Assembly: GCA_021307315.1 (NCBI GenBank)
Contig: JAJSPD010000064.1
Coordinates: 186,001-250,000, forward strand
Direction of reading: 5' to 3'
DNA: 64,000 nt
Source: Bisporella sp. PMI_857
Lineage: Eukaryota; Ascomycota; Leotiomycetes; Helotiales; Helotiaceae
The notes beneath the pieces were generated by a model. It saw nothing but the letters and a program-made list of their open reading frames with translations. It ran no database searches and was not told where the DNA came from. The position numbers and the translations under genes were made by a program. The stretch's first letter is position 1. Every line of letters starts with the position of its first letter. Positions 1 to 11,878 of this stretch are shown here, in pieces.

Positions 1-183
1 TGGTAGGGTCATAGGAACCCAAGTTCCCTTTGAGCCCCATTTTTTTCGTGGGAATCGGTCTATTGGCTGTCCGTATATTCCTTCAAAGTTCGCAGCCCCT
101 TCTGAACTTAATAACGCATCGCGTACATGGTTATACAAAGTATCTGTCGAGTCCTCCTCACTCATAGTATTGGCGCTGCTCAT
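1..183 (-). CDS. Truncated hypothetical ORF at the left edge
   Basis: An open frame starts at an ATG at 183 and runs off the left edge of the window with no stop (61 codons visible). A second in-frame ATG lies at 165. The visible N-terminus is acidic and Ser/Thr-rich, followed by a stretch with the motif FEGIYGQPIDRFPRKK. No family is recognised. It could be the 5' exon of a real gene continuing to the left, or a chance frame; only the neighbouring sequence can decide. Confidence 0.3.
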   Translation of the reverse strand, partial: MSSANTMSEEDSTDTLYNHVRDALLSSEGAANFEGIYGQPIDRFPRKKWGSKGTWVPMTLP

Positions 184-1705
184 GGTATTGGACGGAGACG
201 TTTGGTATGTCCTGTGATGTCAATACCAGTATGTGTGTTCTGCAGCAGAGTTTGCATATTTGATACTGGCTGCTTTGCTTGAGAAGGTGTACAGAAAATC
301 GACTTTGGCTGAGAGTTGCTTCAGAAGTCGTCTTCAAGGTTGCGCAGATGCAATCGCAGGGCAAGCAGTGACTCCAGCTGAATGACAAAGCTTGTTGCCT
401 TCGAAAGGCAGCCAATTGTTTTATGGTTGCCTCAGACGTCAAAAGCAGATAACCTGTTCAGGCTAGCGCAAAGTGCTGCTTGGGAGTTCTTGGCAAGGTA
501 TACCAAGTGACTATGATTATACTTGGAAGTACATAGGCAGAGATCTGCAATCTCAATTCATGGAAAATTTTCATCTTCATGTTCACATAAACATTTATCT
601 CAGCTGTAGTAGCACCACTGTGAATGCTTTCATTCATCAAATGCTTAAGGGGGCTGACAATTTGTCTTGTTCATCGTCCGCAAAAAACTAAAGAATCCTA
701 CTTTGATACTTGTCAAGTTGAGCACAGTCAAGCTATTGCTGAAGCGTGGTTTCATTCCTGCAACTGAAATAAATATGTAGAGAAGATTCGTAGGTGGTAT
801 AGATCAATACTGTAGTTTGCGTTGGTAAAAGTGCGAGGACCTCCTTAGATGCAATAGTGAAGGATGATGCATACACAAAATGCTTGAAGGACACGAACTT
901 GGCGTTCTGGGTCTTCGGGTGCTATTTTGCTCTTCATGCATGATTGCCTCTTGACTCCGTATTCTTGCTCCCGTTGTTCACACTATCAATTAAGGTATTG
1001 GCGTTGTTGGCGGCATCTCGCTTTGTAAACCTTTGACTAAGCCGCTGTGAGAGGAGCGACCCTAAGTATGCCACGGCTGTTTTAATATAGTGCCATGCTA
1101 TAATTCCGATTAGGCATATTGTGGTCTTGAATTCGGAGGCGAAGCATGATGGTGTAAGCTACGGTAAACAGCGTGGTTCTTTCAATGAAATCTTTGATAA
1201 CACATTGGGACATAAAGCATGCTTCTATCATCCCTGCAGATTACAACGATTGACTCGATATGCATGGTTAAGAAAAGGCTATTTAAATTGGCGCTTCATC
1301 TCGTCTGGTTAAGACTACACATTTCTGGTCAGTTTTCTTTCTTGACTTCAAAAACATATCACAATAATTAAAACCTCGAGATCGAGTAGGATTACTAGAC
1401 TGCCTTTCCCTAGATTTTGAATTCGCTCGAACCACTATTGTTCTATCAACCTTCCTTTCTCTAGGCTTCGAGTTTAAGTTGATATCATGAGGCGGCTCAG
1501 CAGTAAGAATTTACAGCCCCATAATTCCAGGCACGAAGTGGGTCCCTCTCCGCATGACGTTCCCAGATGCGTTGTCAGCTTCAACGTGTATATATTGACT
1601 TAGCCAGAGATATCTTCCTACATTTCCCATCTTTTGCTTCGAACTTTTACATATACATCTAGCTACTTTGTTTGGGATTGTATCTTTAATCACCATTCCA
1701 GAGTT
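184..1705. other. Intergenic region, no gene supported
   Basis: About 1.5 kb upstream of the ribonuclease gene. Only short overlapping frames of fewer than 100 codons with no recognisable domain are present. No tRNA, repeat or mobile element was recognised. Confidence 0.5.
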
Positions 1706-2620
1706 ATGACTTTCGAGCCTTCCTTCCCATCTCTGCGTTCGATCATATCATTCGCTGGCAACATACTCTCACAAGTCCCTCTCCATCAAACAGCGCCAGC
1801 ATATACATATAAACCATACGGAGACGCACCCACTTGTCCTATAGATAGTCCGCTTTCCTGCCACAATAGCACGACTGCGCCCGATAGTTGTTGCTTTATT
1901 TACCCCGGTGGGCAGCTTCTTTCTACACAGTTTTGGGATACACATCCTGCTGTAGGTCCTGTCGATAGTTGGACTCTGCATGGACTCTGGTGAATATTTA
2001 TCTGCTTCTCTAACGTTTCCCCCCTTCCCCCCTTTTGGCAAGCATACTGACGTATTTTGCCCAGGCCGGACCTTTGCGATGGCAGATATCCCACATACTG
2101 CACACAAGCACCGCACTATTTCAACATAACCCAAATACTCACCGAAGCCAAGCAGACCGACCTTCTTAATTATATGAAAAAGTATTGGCTGCCAAATAGT
2201 GGCTCGCCTGAGCACTTCTGGGAGCATGAATGGAATAAACATGGGACCTGCGTCAATACTTTGGCTCCAAGTTGTTATGGCGAAGGTTACAAGGTCGGCG
2301 ATGAACTGATTGATTTTATGGGGAGAGCTGTAGATGTCTTCAAAGGACTCGATACCTACAAGGCATTAGCAGCTGCTGGAATCGTGCCTTCAACAACCAA
2401 AACATACACCTTAAGAGAGGTTCAGGCCGCACTGACGGCTATCACCGGGAGCGAAGTGGTTCTTGGCTGCTCCCGAGGCCAACTGAATCAGGCGTGGTAC
2501 TCTTTCAATGTCAAGGGCAGCTTGCAAGGGGGAGAATTTGTACCTACAGCTCCCGCTGGGAAAGGCGGAAGTGGTACTTGCCCAAGCACAGGCATAAAAT
2601 ACCTACCAAAGGTGCATTGA
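1706..2620 (+). CDS. Ribonuclease T2 family enzyme
   Basis: Predicted acid endoribonuclease cleaving RNA through 2',3'-cyclic phosphates, normally secreted or vacuolar. Exons are 1706-1989 and 2065-2620 (intron of 75 nt), giving 279 aa. Both catalytic segments are present: CAS I WTLHGLWPD, which spans the intron (His92), and CAS II FWEHEWNKHGTC (His149, Glu150, Lys153, His154). Cysteines are spaced as expected for the disulfides of this family. An in-frame non-ATG extension to 1634 exists, but the ATG at 1706 gives a normal-length protein with a weakly hydrophobic N-terminus. A C-terminal extension, as in some fungal T2 enzymes, is absent. It has no obvious link to the polyketide cluster. Confidence 0.9.
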
Positions 2621-3705
2621 TATATGTGTCTACGCCTAAATTCAACTAAGTGGTCAATCTAAAGAGAAGCTCCCAACCCTATCGCTGAGGAATATTCCAA
2701 GACTTAGATTTCAATACTTGGTTGCCATCATATCCACACAAGTTGGAGAATACGGATATGCTTACCTGATAAATCCTGAAACAACCTCTAAGTCTATTTT
2801 TGAGAGACTTTTCAACTGGGTAGTTATCAGCGGATCAAGTAGATCCATATGTTTGAGTTCACAGCGACCAGAAATTACTAGAGACTTGCTAACCTCTCCT
2901 TAAAGATGGAACGGACTCCCCGTGCTGTATATTATGAGCGGATTTGTTTCTTTTCGCATAGTTTGCCGTGCTTTATCTAGTATTCTTCATCATTTCATGA
3001 AAATAAACGCTGCTTACGAATTAAGCATGAGAAAGACGCTATGTACTGATTAGGATCCGTCTGAGCGGCACTATTCTAGAATGAGTGCAACGGTGGACCA
3101 AAAAACCAGGCTGCGAATATCAGGATATCGGAACTAGATTACTAAGTCAAGAATACTTTAAGGCATGTTGCTGTCCAAGGAATGACTTCTCACGAGACAT
3201 GATCAGGGAAAACATGCATGCCTTAAGAACATAAGACTCATGGACCTTTCCAGTGCATGATCTTGTTACTCCGAGAACTGACCCAACCTCGAATATGCAT
3301 GGGCGAAGACTTTAAAAGTCCTTGGGTATCGAAGGAGCGTCCCCAGCAGCACGTGGAGCGACAGTGGCTTGAATGTCCCATCCCACTTTTTTTTTTAAAC
3401 TTGGCTCTGCGAGAACAATATACCAATATACTGTAACTATGAACGATCACGTGGTTGATTGATTTGGTAAGCAGGTCCACTAAAAATAGTAGACATAGAG
3501 TTTCACCCGTTCGATGTCAGAGAGATCAAGACTACAGGTACAGATTGCTACCGATGACTCGTTGGCTCATTTAGAATGACAGTAACGTTCAGTGTGTCCT
3601 TGAGGCGCTTATTTTTCCGACACTTCATTATCACACCGTCCTTCTAGCCAACTCTCTCTCTTGAGCCTATTCCCCACTGTACACGAGAACTTGGTACAAA
3701 ATATA
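2621..3705. other. Intergenic region, no gene supported
   Basis: About 1.1 kb between two genes transcribed in the same direction. Only short unsupported frames are visible, with a poly-T run near 3388-3397. Confidence 0.5.
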
Positions 3706-5356
3706 ATGTCGCTCCAATTTATTGACAATGCTGCAATTGATCGTAGGACAAGAAGGCTGATTCGCAGCCATGTCGCAAAGGGAAGGAACGTTGGAAAGAC
3801 ACGTCCTCCCAGGAGCAAGCAGTCTAAGAGAGGAGCCATAACTCCAACACCCATCTATAACCGTCATTCAGGAATCGTGGAGCATAACGCCGCGGTAGGA
3901 TTGGGAAAACAGGAGACAATTGAGATAGAACGACAAATTGGCGATGGTTTATCCGTTCTCAGTATTCCTGCCGATCTAGATGCCAAATCGAGAGGTCTCT
4001 TCAAAAGTGGTAGGTCAGGTTTCAGATCGTTCTCCGTATTAAGTCGAGATGTTGTCTCTGCTGACTGTTCAATAGCATTGTCATTCATTAACGGACCTAT
4101 ATGTATACCTGAGCTGCGCAATGTGATTGACTTCGAACCGGCGGAGGCTAAACGGCTTTGGATTCAGGCTATGTTCCTAGACGAGGCTTGTATGTATGAC
4201 CGACTACAAATTCCTATCTCATTATCGTGCGATTGACTATGGATAGACCTTCATTGCATAATTGCCATGTTCGTGGCGGTTGTTAATCCAGTTTTGTCGA
4301 GACAAGGCGGCTCATCTGAGGCCATGTATCACTTGTCACAAACTTTTCGTTTGGTCAATGAAAAGCTTTCCAGTCGTGAAGCCTTATCTGATATGACAAT
4401 GGTGGTAGTGATTGCAATGACTCAATTTGAACGCTCGCAAAGTCAGTATGGACGAGGTCTGATCCATTTTAACGGACTTGAGCGGATAGTCGAACTGCGA
4501 GGCGGGATTACTGAATTGTTAAACTGCAAACCCGGACTCGCTCAAAAGGTTCTCAGGTAAGGAGTTGCTGCAGATTGACACATTACACATCAAAATATGT
4601 TAACCCGCCTACAGAGCAGATCTTGAATTCGCTCTCCATTTGGGCTCAGCGACATGTTTCAGAATAGAGAACTTACCCAACTATAGTACTACAACCTGGC
4701 TCTTAAACAAACTTGTACTAAACCAGAAACATCAACTTTCAGGCGTGATGTCTTTTAGAAAACTGACTGCTAGTCTTCAGGATCTTCTAACCGACATTGC
4801 AAATCTCACGTGGCTGCTCAATGGCGGCGCTGGCCAGAGAATACAGCTGGATGGCAATACGTTTCAAGACATTATCATCTCGCTAGGGTATCGCCTGCTT
4901 GACATAAGCTCCCTGGTTGGGACAAGACCCTTGAGTAGCCATGAGAATATACTTCATTTCGGGTTAATAGCCTTCCTAACAACATTTTTGCTCGGACTTA
5001 GCGGCACCCGTCCGGACTATCCCATGCTTGCAGGGCTCACTCGTTCAGCTCTACAAAGACAAGTTGAAGTTGATAAAGATAGCCAAGAGTTAATTCTTTG
5101 GGTATTATTTATATCAAGGGCTACAATCTTTAGTTACTGCGACGATACGTGGTTAATTCCAATGATGAGAGAGACCATTTCTTCTCTCGGGCTCTGTTTG
5201 TGGGAAGAAGTTTGCCAAACACTTTCGAAACTTCCATGGGTTAATTCTGTCCATGACTTTCCAAGCAAGACAATATGGTCTAAACTGAATTCTAGAAGCG
5301 AGATCACAGGGCGAAACCAGAACAACAGCTCATATAGAAATACGGTTCATTTCTAA
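3706..5356 (+). CDS. Fungal transcription-factor-like protein without visible DNA-binding domain
   Basis: Exons are 3706-4189, 4247-4556 and 4615-5356, giving 511 aa. The N-terminus carries a basic stretch with a RSHVAKGRN motif, typical of a large family of uncharacterised Pezizomycotina proteins related to the fungal-specific transcription factor domain (DUF3468 / Fungal_trans_2 type). The rest is helical with motifs such as YHLSQTFRLVNEKL and GLERIVELRGG, as in that regulatory domain. No Zn2Cys6 cluster is encoded, although the basic N-terminus could contact DNA. It converges on the SDR gene at 5517-6640 (160 bp between stops) and may mark the cluster boundary. The family assignment is by motif and layout; the function is unknown. 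Confidence 0.7.
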
Positions 5357-5516
5357 CAGTGCCATAAGAAGCTGCAACATGCGGCTAAGATAGTCGCGAA
5401 CATTGTGCCTTTTGCTATGACGGTAGCCATTGGGGCAACTGGAGTCACCGCATTTCTAATCTAAACATTGGAGAGGATTGACCACGGCAATCGGCTATCT
5501 GCCACTGTTGCGCAAA

Positions 5517-6640
5517 CTACAAGATCTTGCTCACACATCCTGGCTCGGTGTGCTCTAATTCCTTTGCAATATCGGCCCAAATACGCTTTTGCAAATGCTG
5601 TGCCTCTTCATTCTTCGCCCAATCAGGCACTTGATTTCTGAAAGTCTACGTCAGTCTAAACGAGCCCCTACGATATTGGGGGAAGAAAGTCTCACTCTTT
5701 CACCTCACAAGCACTGGTATAATATCCATGGCTCTCTTCCCCTGCCACAGCTGCGTACAAGAGTGTCCGGCTGCCCATCTCTGCTGTTCGTCCGACAAGC
5801 AAATGAAATATCTTGAGCATCACACGGAATCCAATTCCTGCATTTCGGGCAAGTGTAGTCTTGCACATTCCAGGATTAACCACGTTGATAACCACTCCTG
5901 TACGGGCTACTGGAATCAGAGTCGCAAGATGGCGAACTGCATAGACTTGTATCAACTTGGTCAAAGGATACCTGCATGAGAGCAATTAGTAGATATGAAT
6001 ACTTGCACGGTGGAGGAAATGGCGTATTGTTTCTCTCATACCTATCTGACATATTCGACTTAGTTGGGTCATCCATTTTCTTTAGGGGATTTTCCTTTAT
6101 TTTGTCAAGTTCCGCTTTTGCCATAGTAAAGGCTTCACTAGTGACGATTGTCACATGGGGTGAAATTTTGAACCGTTGTGAATCCTCTCTCAACTTCGGG
6201 ATGAGTAAGACCGCAAGAAGCATTGTGCTATACACATTAATAGTAGTAGAAGACTCGTGTCCCTCGGCTTGGCAGTAGACATCAAGTGCAACCCCGGCGT
6301 TCTCGATCAAGGCATCGATCCGTTCTAGTTTATCAATAGCCATCTTCGCAAAAGACTTTACGGAATCATAGCTCGCTAGATCAAGCGGCCACACCTCGAG
6401 AACCTGACGAGTCTTCGTCGCTGCCTCGATTTCCGCTTTGGCGATCTCTCCAGCGTTAATATTGCGTACGGCGATTATGACCTTTTTCGCTCCGGCGCCG
6501 ACAAGATGCTTGACTGTCTCGTATCCTATACCGACATTGGCACCGGTCACGATGTATGTCCCTTCTGAGAATATTTCTGTTGTGGCACAGATGGGGAGGT
6601 CCCGCCGCTGCTCAGAGATAAAGTCTCTGAGTGGGATCAT
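5517..6640 (-). CDS. Short-chain dehydrogenase/reductase (retinol dehydrogenase / WWOX-like)
   Basis: NAD(P)-dependent oxidoreductase of 331 aa. Exons in coding order are 6042-6640, 5696-5971 and 5517-5637. The cofactor motif TGANVGIG, the NAG motif (ENAGVA) and the catalytic Tyr-x3-Lys (YPLTK, at the start of exon 2) are present. The C-terminus ends in the family-typical NQVPDWAKNEEAQ segment, reached only after a 58-nt third-exon intron. An upstream in-frame ATG at 6667 is possible; 6640 is preferred because family members usually begin close to the IPLRDF segment. It is the leftmost plausible cluster enzyme and belongs to the same SDR subfamily as 36558-37532. The substrate is unknown. Confidence 0.82.
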
Positions 6641-8749
6641 GGTTGTTGTATCGTTTAATCTAATCAAAAATATGTTTAGGGGACGATCCGAGTAGGTTTA
6701 AATATCAATTCTAGATGAGCTCACCTTAGTTCTGACGGAATCGGGGCACAGTTTATATAATACCTGTAGAAGAACTCCTGTTTTCAATGAACTGGTTCAC
6801 ATTGCTTAACCCCGTTGGCAATGGGACGGAGATACTGTCGGGCATAATTTCGATGTAGGTATATTGGGGCCATTGAGAGAGTGTTTTCCGATTTGAGAAC
6901 GAACCAAGGTCAAGCCTGGAAGCTCAACTTTACGGAGATCTACAGTATTCCTTGAATATTCATAGGCGACAATCTTTGTGGTGGAATCCATGGCAAGACG
7001 CCCAGCTGTGTAATCTAAGTAGAGCCAATCAGGGAGTGCTTGCCTACTAGAGACATTGGCAAATCCCAGTATATAAATTCACCGGAGTAAGTGCCGAGGA
7101 ATTCTCAATGACATGCCTGGTAGTTCCATGGCAACTGGAGGTCGAGCTCAACCTATATTGGGACTACTGACGTCAACCCTTTGTTTCACAGGAATACAGC
7201 CAATCAGAAAGAGGTTTCCTGATATGGTATAGCTCTTTTTTGCGACAATCGTGACTTGTGAGCTTGGGACAGATGATCGTTGTTGCTACTTTAGGCCCTC
7301 TTCGGTAGCAAGCACAGATATACGTGAATCGCAGAATTAGATATTCGCATAACACGCCTGGAAGCTGCTACCTTTCATGTCGCCGTGAATACCAAAATCA
7401 CATGACCTCACAGCGGAAGCGGATGCGAAGGAGCATATATTCCGAAGAAAGGTTTGTCGAGCCTGCAAACGGATCCTGTGCAAAACTGTAATTTCGCCGG
7501 GCCACCAAGTTACCGCGGTGTGTTAACGCCGCTGAAAGACTCAACAAAAGAAGATGCTACTTAACGCTCAGCTATTACATTGAAATCATTTGAAACAAGT
7601 GAGGATACAGAGATTCTAGTCATTGAGTATGGGACATCGAAGGAAGTGAGGGATCAGGAATCAGGTGACTAGAATGGTCATAAAACCCCATCCTCTTTCT
7701 TTCGGTGCCCCTTTGATAACGAAACTTAAGTCTCTCCTCTAAAGTCGTCATTGACACATGATTCACGGTAGAGGTTACTCCCAGCAAGGCGCACCAATTA
7801 GGATCTTCGCGTTGATGTAACCTGATGTGGAATTGCACCAAACCTTATTCAGAGCTCAAGCTATCAAAATGATCATTTCTTCATGCCATTCATGTTCCAT
7901 CTCGATAATTGCGTTCATCGAGTCGCCTCAGCTTAGTAGTTACCGTCTAACAAGATGATTATCATCCTAGACAACTTACCGTGACAGCTCGAATTACACA
8001 GCCAAAGTTTTCAGCTCTATGAACGATACTCTCATCATCTCCTGCCTTCATTTTACTGATTCCCACAGGCGTTTCATCCGAGACTGAGTAAGACTCTGTT
8101 TTCTCGCTTTTCCTAAAGGTAGATCGGGTTCCGGAATGTTGTGCACTCGGATATCCAGCTGTGCCACCGAAGTCGTTTGGCTGCTCTTAGCCCAGTGATA
8201 TCGAACACCTCTGGTTTAGCTAGAACTCGTTGCATCCGAGCATATACATGGACAAAAGTCGTCATTGTTGAACAATATGGTCATTCGGGTCGGGATTTAC
8301 GTATGGAGCTACACCTACGGGGACAATTGATGGGCTATCACGTGTCAACACGGTCTCCGATACTACCTCAGCCTCAAAGTTTCCGAAATGCGGTAAGACT
8401 GATTATAGCTTCCCCCCCATTCGCAAGTTCGTCCTAGTTTGTCGAATGAGGGGTTCAATGCAAGCCTGGATTACTTCCAATCCCTGCGACATCGTGGCAC
8501 ATCTCAAGTAGATGGCCATGCCCTTACTTTTGACCTGACACCCCAGGCGCCAAATAGTTCGGGTAAATGTACGCGAATGCTTGATTCGTACTACAACACC
8601 GCATGCAAGATTATTTTAAGTTACTGAAGATCCTCTAGCATGTGGGCACTGCAAATGTCTTACCAACCACCAGAATATATAGGCAAGGGAAGCCCCACCA
8701 TCAAGTGGTCTGCTATAAAGTCAGGTACAATCAATCCTTCGACTAGCGT
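6641..8749. other. Long intergenic region upstream of the coactivator gene
   Basis: 2.1 kb with no supportable coding region; frames here are short and lack family motifs. It contains the AflR-like site at 8124-8134. Any remnant gene is too degraded to recognise. Confidence 0.45.
8124..8134 (+). promoter_or_regulatory. AflR-type binding site candidate TCGGGTTCCGG
   Basis: Matches TCGN5CGR, and the extended form TCGGRNNYCGR shared by several cluster promoters. It lies about 616 bp upstream of the coactivator start. Assigned by pattern only. Confidence 0.35.
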
Positions 8750-10277
8750 ATGGAGTTACTTGCTGCTATGACTAGCTTAAGCCAACTAGAGGCATACTCG
8801 GATGAGCTTGCTGCTGCTATCAAAGTTCTGGGGGAACATTGTCAAGACACTAGTATCAGTACGACCTCTCATCTCGCCGTGCCCAGCGATGCACCATGCG
8901 AAGTACATCTGGCGAGGCGCAATGTTCTTGCTATTGCATCTCGGTTACACGCAATACTAGCTGAACCAGCTGATTTAATTCAACATCTCGCTAGCCAGGT
9001 ACTTGCGTCTCTACGTTTCAGTTGAAAAAATCTGACAGTCTCCCATAGAATCAACTTCTTGCCTGCTTGCAATGGTTAGGCGAGTTTCAGGTCCTTGCCT
9101 GTATTCCTCTCAGTGGAAACGTACCTGCCAAAGATGTAGCTGATCTGGCTGGTGTTCCAGAGACGCAATTGATACGTGTTGTCCGCATGATGGCGACAGC
9201 AGGCTTCCTCCATGAGCCTCAACCTGGTCGAATCGCGCACACTGCTCTATCAGCGCCTTTTGTGACCAAGCTTTCTTATCTGGACGCTGCTATGTTCCTC
9301 GCTGAGACTGCAGCACCAATTGCATTGCAAATGGCCGCGGCTACACAGCGTCATGGACAGTCGAATCGTCCAAGTGAGACCGCCTACAGTCTAGCCTTCA
9401 ATACCTCTCAAACATTTCAAGCAGCATGTAAGCAGCGAACAAAACTACAACGCCAGTGGTCTGCATATCTTAGGTGTGTGGAGGACTCTGGTGATAGTGT
9501 TACAGAGCTTCTCAGCCGTCTAGATTGGCGGAGCTTAGGAAATGCATGTATAGTTGATGTAAGACTTCTTTTACCTTTATATTGACTATATCAAGCCACA
9601 CAACTAATGTGAGAGTGGACAATTAGGTTGGTGCTCAGTCTACAAGAACCGCGACAGCGCTTGCAGAACAGTATCCGGCGCTGCATTTCATCGTCCAGAT
9701 GGGGGAAGGTGCGCTCGATGCAGAAGAATTCAACCCGCGCATTACAATACAGAAGCGAGCCCCTGGAGCAATACAAAATGTTAAGGATGCCGCTGTGTAT
9801 ATTATTCGTCTCCCAGCGCCATCACCGGGCTCACCACCACAATCCCTCTCTGCGCGGACTCTTGCCGAGTTACGTGCTCATCTTGCCGTATTACGAGCCA
9901 ACGACTCGGTCACCCTTGTCTTGGCACCTTGTTTATTACCCGAACCGGGAACTGTGGACCCGGATGTCGAGGCAATGGCACGTCTGCGCGATCTCTCGCG
10001 ACTGCAATTGGCTAATGAGCGTGAAATGGAGATGGGGGAGTTAGTGGATATAGTGAACAACATCCATGACAACATGGGAGGTTTGACCGTGGTTAACAAG
10101 CTTCGCTTGCGGAATAGCGTGACTGTGGCTTTGAGGGTGAAGTATCAAGCCCATACTGAGAGACATCAAGAGGCAGAAGCAATGGCGAACGACATAATGA
10201 AGGATTTGTGTAATATGGATACCCCTACTTCAAGAGATCTAGGCTTCTCTTGGATCACTGGTGAAGGATGTAGTTGA
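8750..10277 (+). CDS. mdpA-like: AflS/AflJ-type pathway coactivator (O-methyltransferase-like)
   Basis: Exons are 8750-8998, 9049-9558 and 9627-10277, giving 469 aa. The protein has the winged-helix plus methyltransferase-like architecture of the AflJ/AflS/MdpA family, with the segment NQLLACLQWLGEFQVLACIP at the start of exon 2 and VPETQLIRVVRMMATAGFL as the winged-helix part. Where active O-methyltransferases have a VGGSxG SAM loop, this protein has VDVGAQSTRTATALAEQ, so the glycine motif is lost and catalysis is unlikely. Known AflS proteins bind AflR and boost transcription, and an AflR-like gene lies at 42236-43654. An alternative ATG is at 8768. The family call is firm; the partner role is inferred. 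Confidence 0.85.
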
Positions 10278-10472
10278 TATAAAATGCTTGATCCCCGATA
10301 CTTGAATTTTGTGCAAATGCGCTCGTGAAACTTTCCATTTCTCTATAAGCTATTTTCCGCCGTGGACCTTACATTCAGTATGGGTTCAAAAGTATATTTC
10401 TCAGCAAAATATTTATTCTATAGTCTCCGCCCCGTCTACATCTACATCAAAATTTCACAGCAACGGCTCTAT

Positions 10473-11085
10473 CTATTTCTCTCCAAACTCATCCCTTCCA
10501 TCTGCAAAAATCCGATCGTGGTCCCCCTCATCCCAGCGGATATCCGGCTCAATCCCCGCAAACTTCCACTCGCCCTCCAACTTCCGATACCAGATCTTGC
10601 CCTTCCCATGGGCATGCGCTTTCGCCGCCACCTCCTTCTTGGTCTCGTCCTTGTACCTCTGGTGCGCGACCCTCATCTGGTGCAGGCCCGTGATCTCCGT
10701 GTCGCTGACCTTGATCCATTTCGTGGACCCGATCAGGTGTTGCGTCTTCAGGAGCGGGTTCCCGAGCACGTGCGGGTCCGACGCCATGCTGACGAAGGCG
10801 TCCGCTGGCATGGCTTCCCAGAGCTTGTTCAGGAAGGAGCGGTAGTCGATCTGGGGAGGTTAGCGTGGAATAAGAAGCGGATGGGGAGGTTTTGGGGATG
10901 AGGTACGCGGAGCGTCGGCGCGATGCACTTTGAGAGGCGGTCCCAGTCTTTGGTGTCGTAGCTTTCAACCCATTCATATTGTGCGGCTTCGCAGCCTAGA
11001 ATTTCTGTATCGATTATCAGATTCACAGATCAAATATTTTAGGTCTATTCTAGCTCATACCTTCGTGGGTGGGAAAGATTGTCAT
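10473..11085 (-). CDS. mdpB-like: Scytalone dehydratase-type dehydratase (MdpB-like)
   Basis: Exons in coding order are 11061-11085, 10907-11004 and 10473-10850, giving 166 aa. It is a compact SnoaL-like cone fold. The active-site residues of scytalone dehydratase are all recognisable: Tyr24 and Asp25 (SYDTKDWDR), Tyr44 (IDYRSF), His79 (KTQHLIG) and His104 ([10 protein letters not shown]). The conserved C-terminal [13 protein letters not shown] segment is also present. In mdp-type clusters a homologue dehydrates the reduced hydroxyanthraquinone during deoxygenation; in DHN-melanin synthesis the same fold acts on scytalone and vermelone. The N-terminus is short, and the 25-nt first exon is supported by good splice sites and frame. 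The 3' end faces the coactivator gene 195 bp away. Confidence 0.87.
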
Positions 11086-11878
11086 GGTGAGAGTTTGGAG
11101 GCTTAGACTAGTGAGAAGAGGGAATGAAGCCTAAGTTTTGCAGTGCTGAAAGTGTTCAACGACTTTCTTTTTTTTTTAAAAAAAAAAAAAAAGTAAAAAG
11201 TTGCTGGATTTCCAAGTCTTCTAGGCCTGCTCATAGGGCTAGGCAATTACTATGCTGAAGAATCTCCCATGACAGTTGTGCTTCGGAGGTGGCGTCGGAA
11301 GTCGGGACATTCAATCCAGGAACTCGGAATACTGCTCAATTCTCACATTCGGCACGCGAAATTGCAGCTACTAATAGGATCTATGCAACTTGACCTACAG
11401 AATGCTTAGATGCAATTGCTACTGGGTCGCTAATGAAGCCACGGTATGTGATATGTACTAGCCGTCAAAGAAAGAATAAGAGGTTAGATTCCCGGTCAAG
11501 AAACTTGGTAATAATGAGTGTCCAATCTACAACCCAGTTTGAGAACGATAAAAACTTCTAAATTTAGGCAAGATCAAAGGATGCTTTTCAAAACTGTGTC
11601 ATCAATTCGAGGAGCTTGGTAATCATATGGCAGCCTTCGTACATATAGGGCATGTCGCATGACCTTGCAGAACAAGGCAAATCATATATGCAGAATACAT
11701 GCAAATATGCCGCTGCGGTAACTTGATTAGTATTTTCTCCAGCTTCTACAAATGGTCTGAAAGTCTGTTTACTAGAGATGCCTTAGATCTATATACATGA
11801 ACAATGCTCCTGCTACACGTCCTCCAACCAACCAAAATGAAATGACCTTCTATTCACTTTTTCTCATGTCGACGTAGT
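11086..11878. other. Intergenic region with T10A15 tract
   Basis: 793 bp upstream of the dehydratase gene. It holds a homopolymer T10A15 tract at 11168-11192 that could form a hairpin or exclude nucleosomes, and an AflR-like site at 11295-11305. No gene is seen. Confidence 0.5.
11295..11305 (+). promoter_or_regulatory. AflR-type binding site candidate TCGGAAGTCGG
   Basis: TCGN5CGG match about 210 bp upstream of the dehydratase start codon (gene on the minus strand). Pattern-based call. Confidence 0.4.

Noticed and set aside
1769..2242. 157-codon minus-strand frame
   Set aside because: Antisense shadow of the ribonuclease T2 exons; it crosses the intron and carries no motif.
6806..7841. Three short minus-strand frames (60-73 codons)
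   Set aside because: No family motif, start context or splicing that would link them into a gene.
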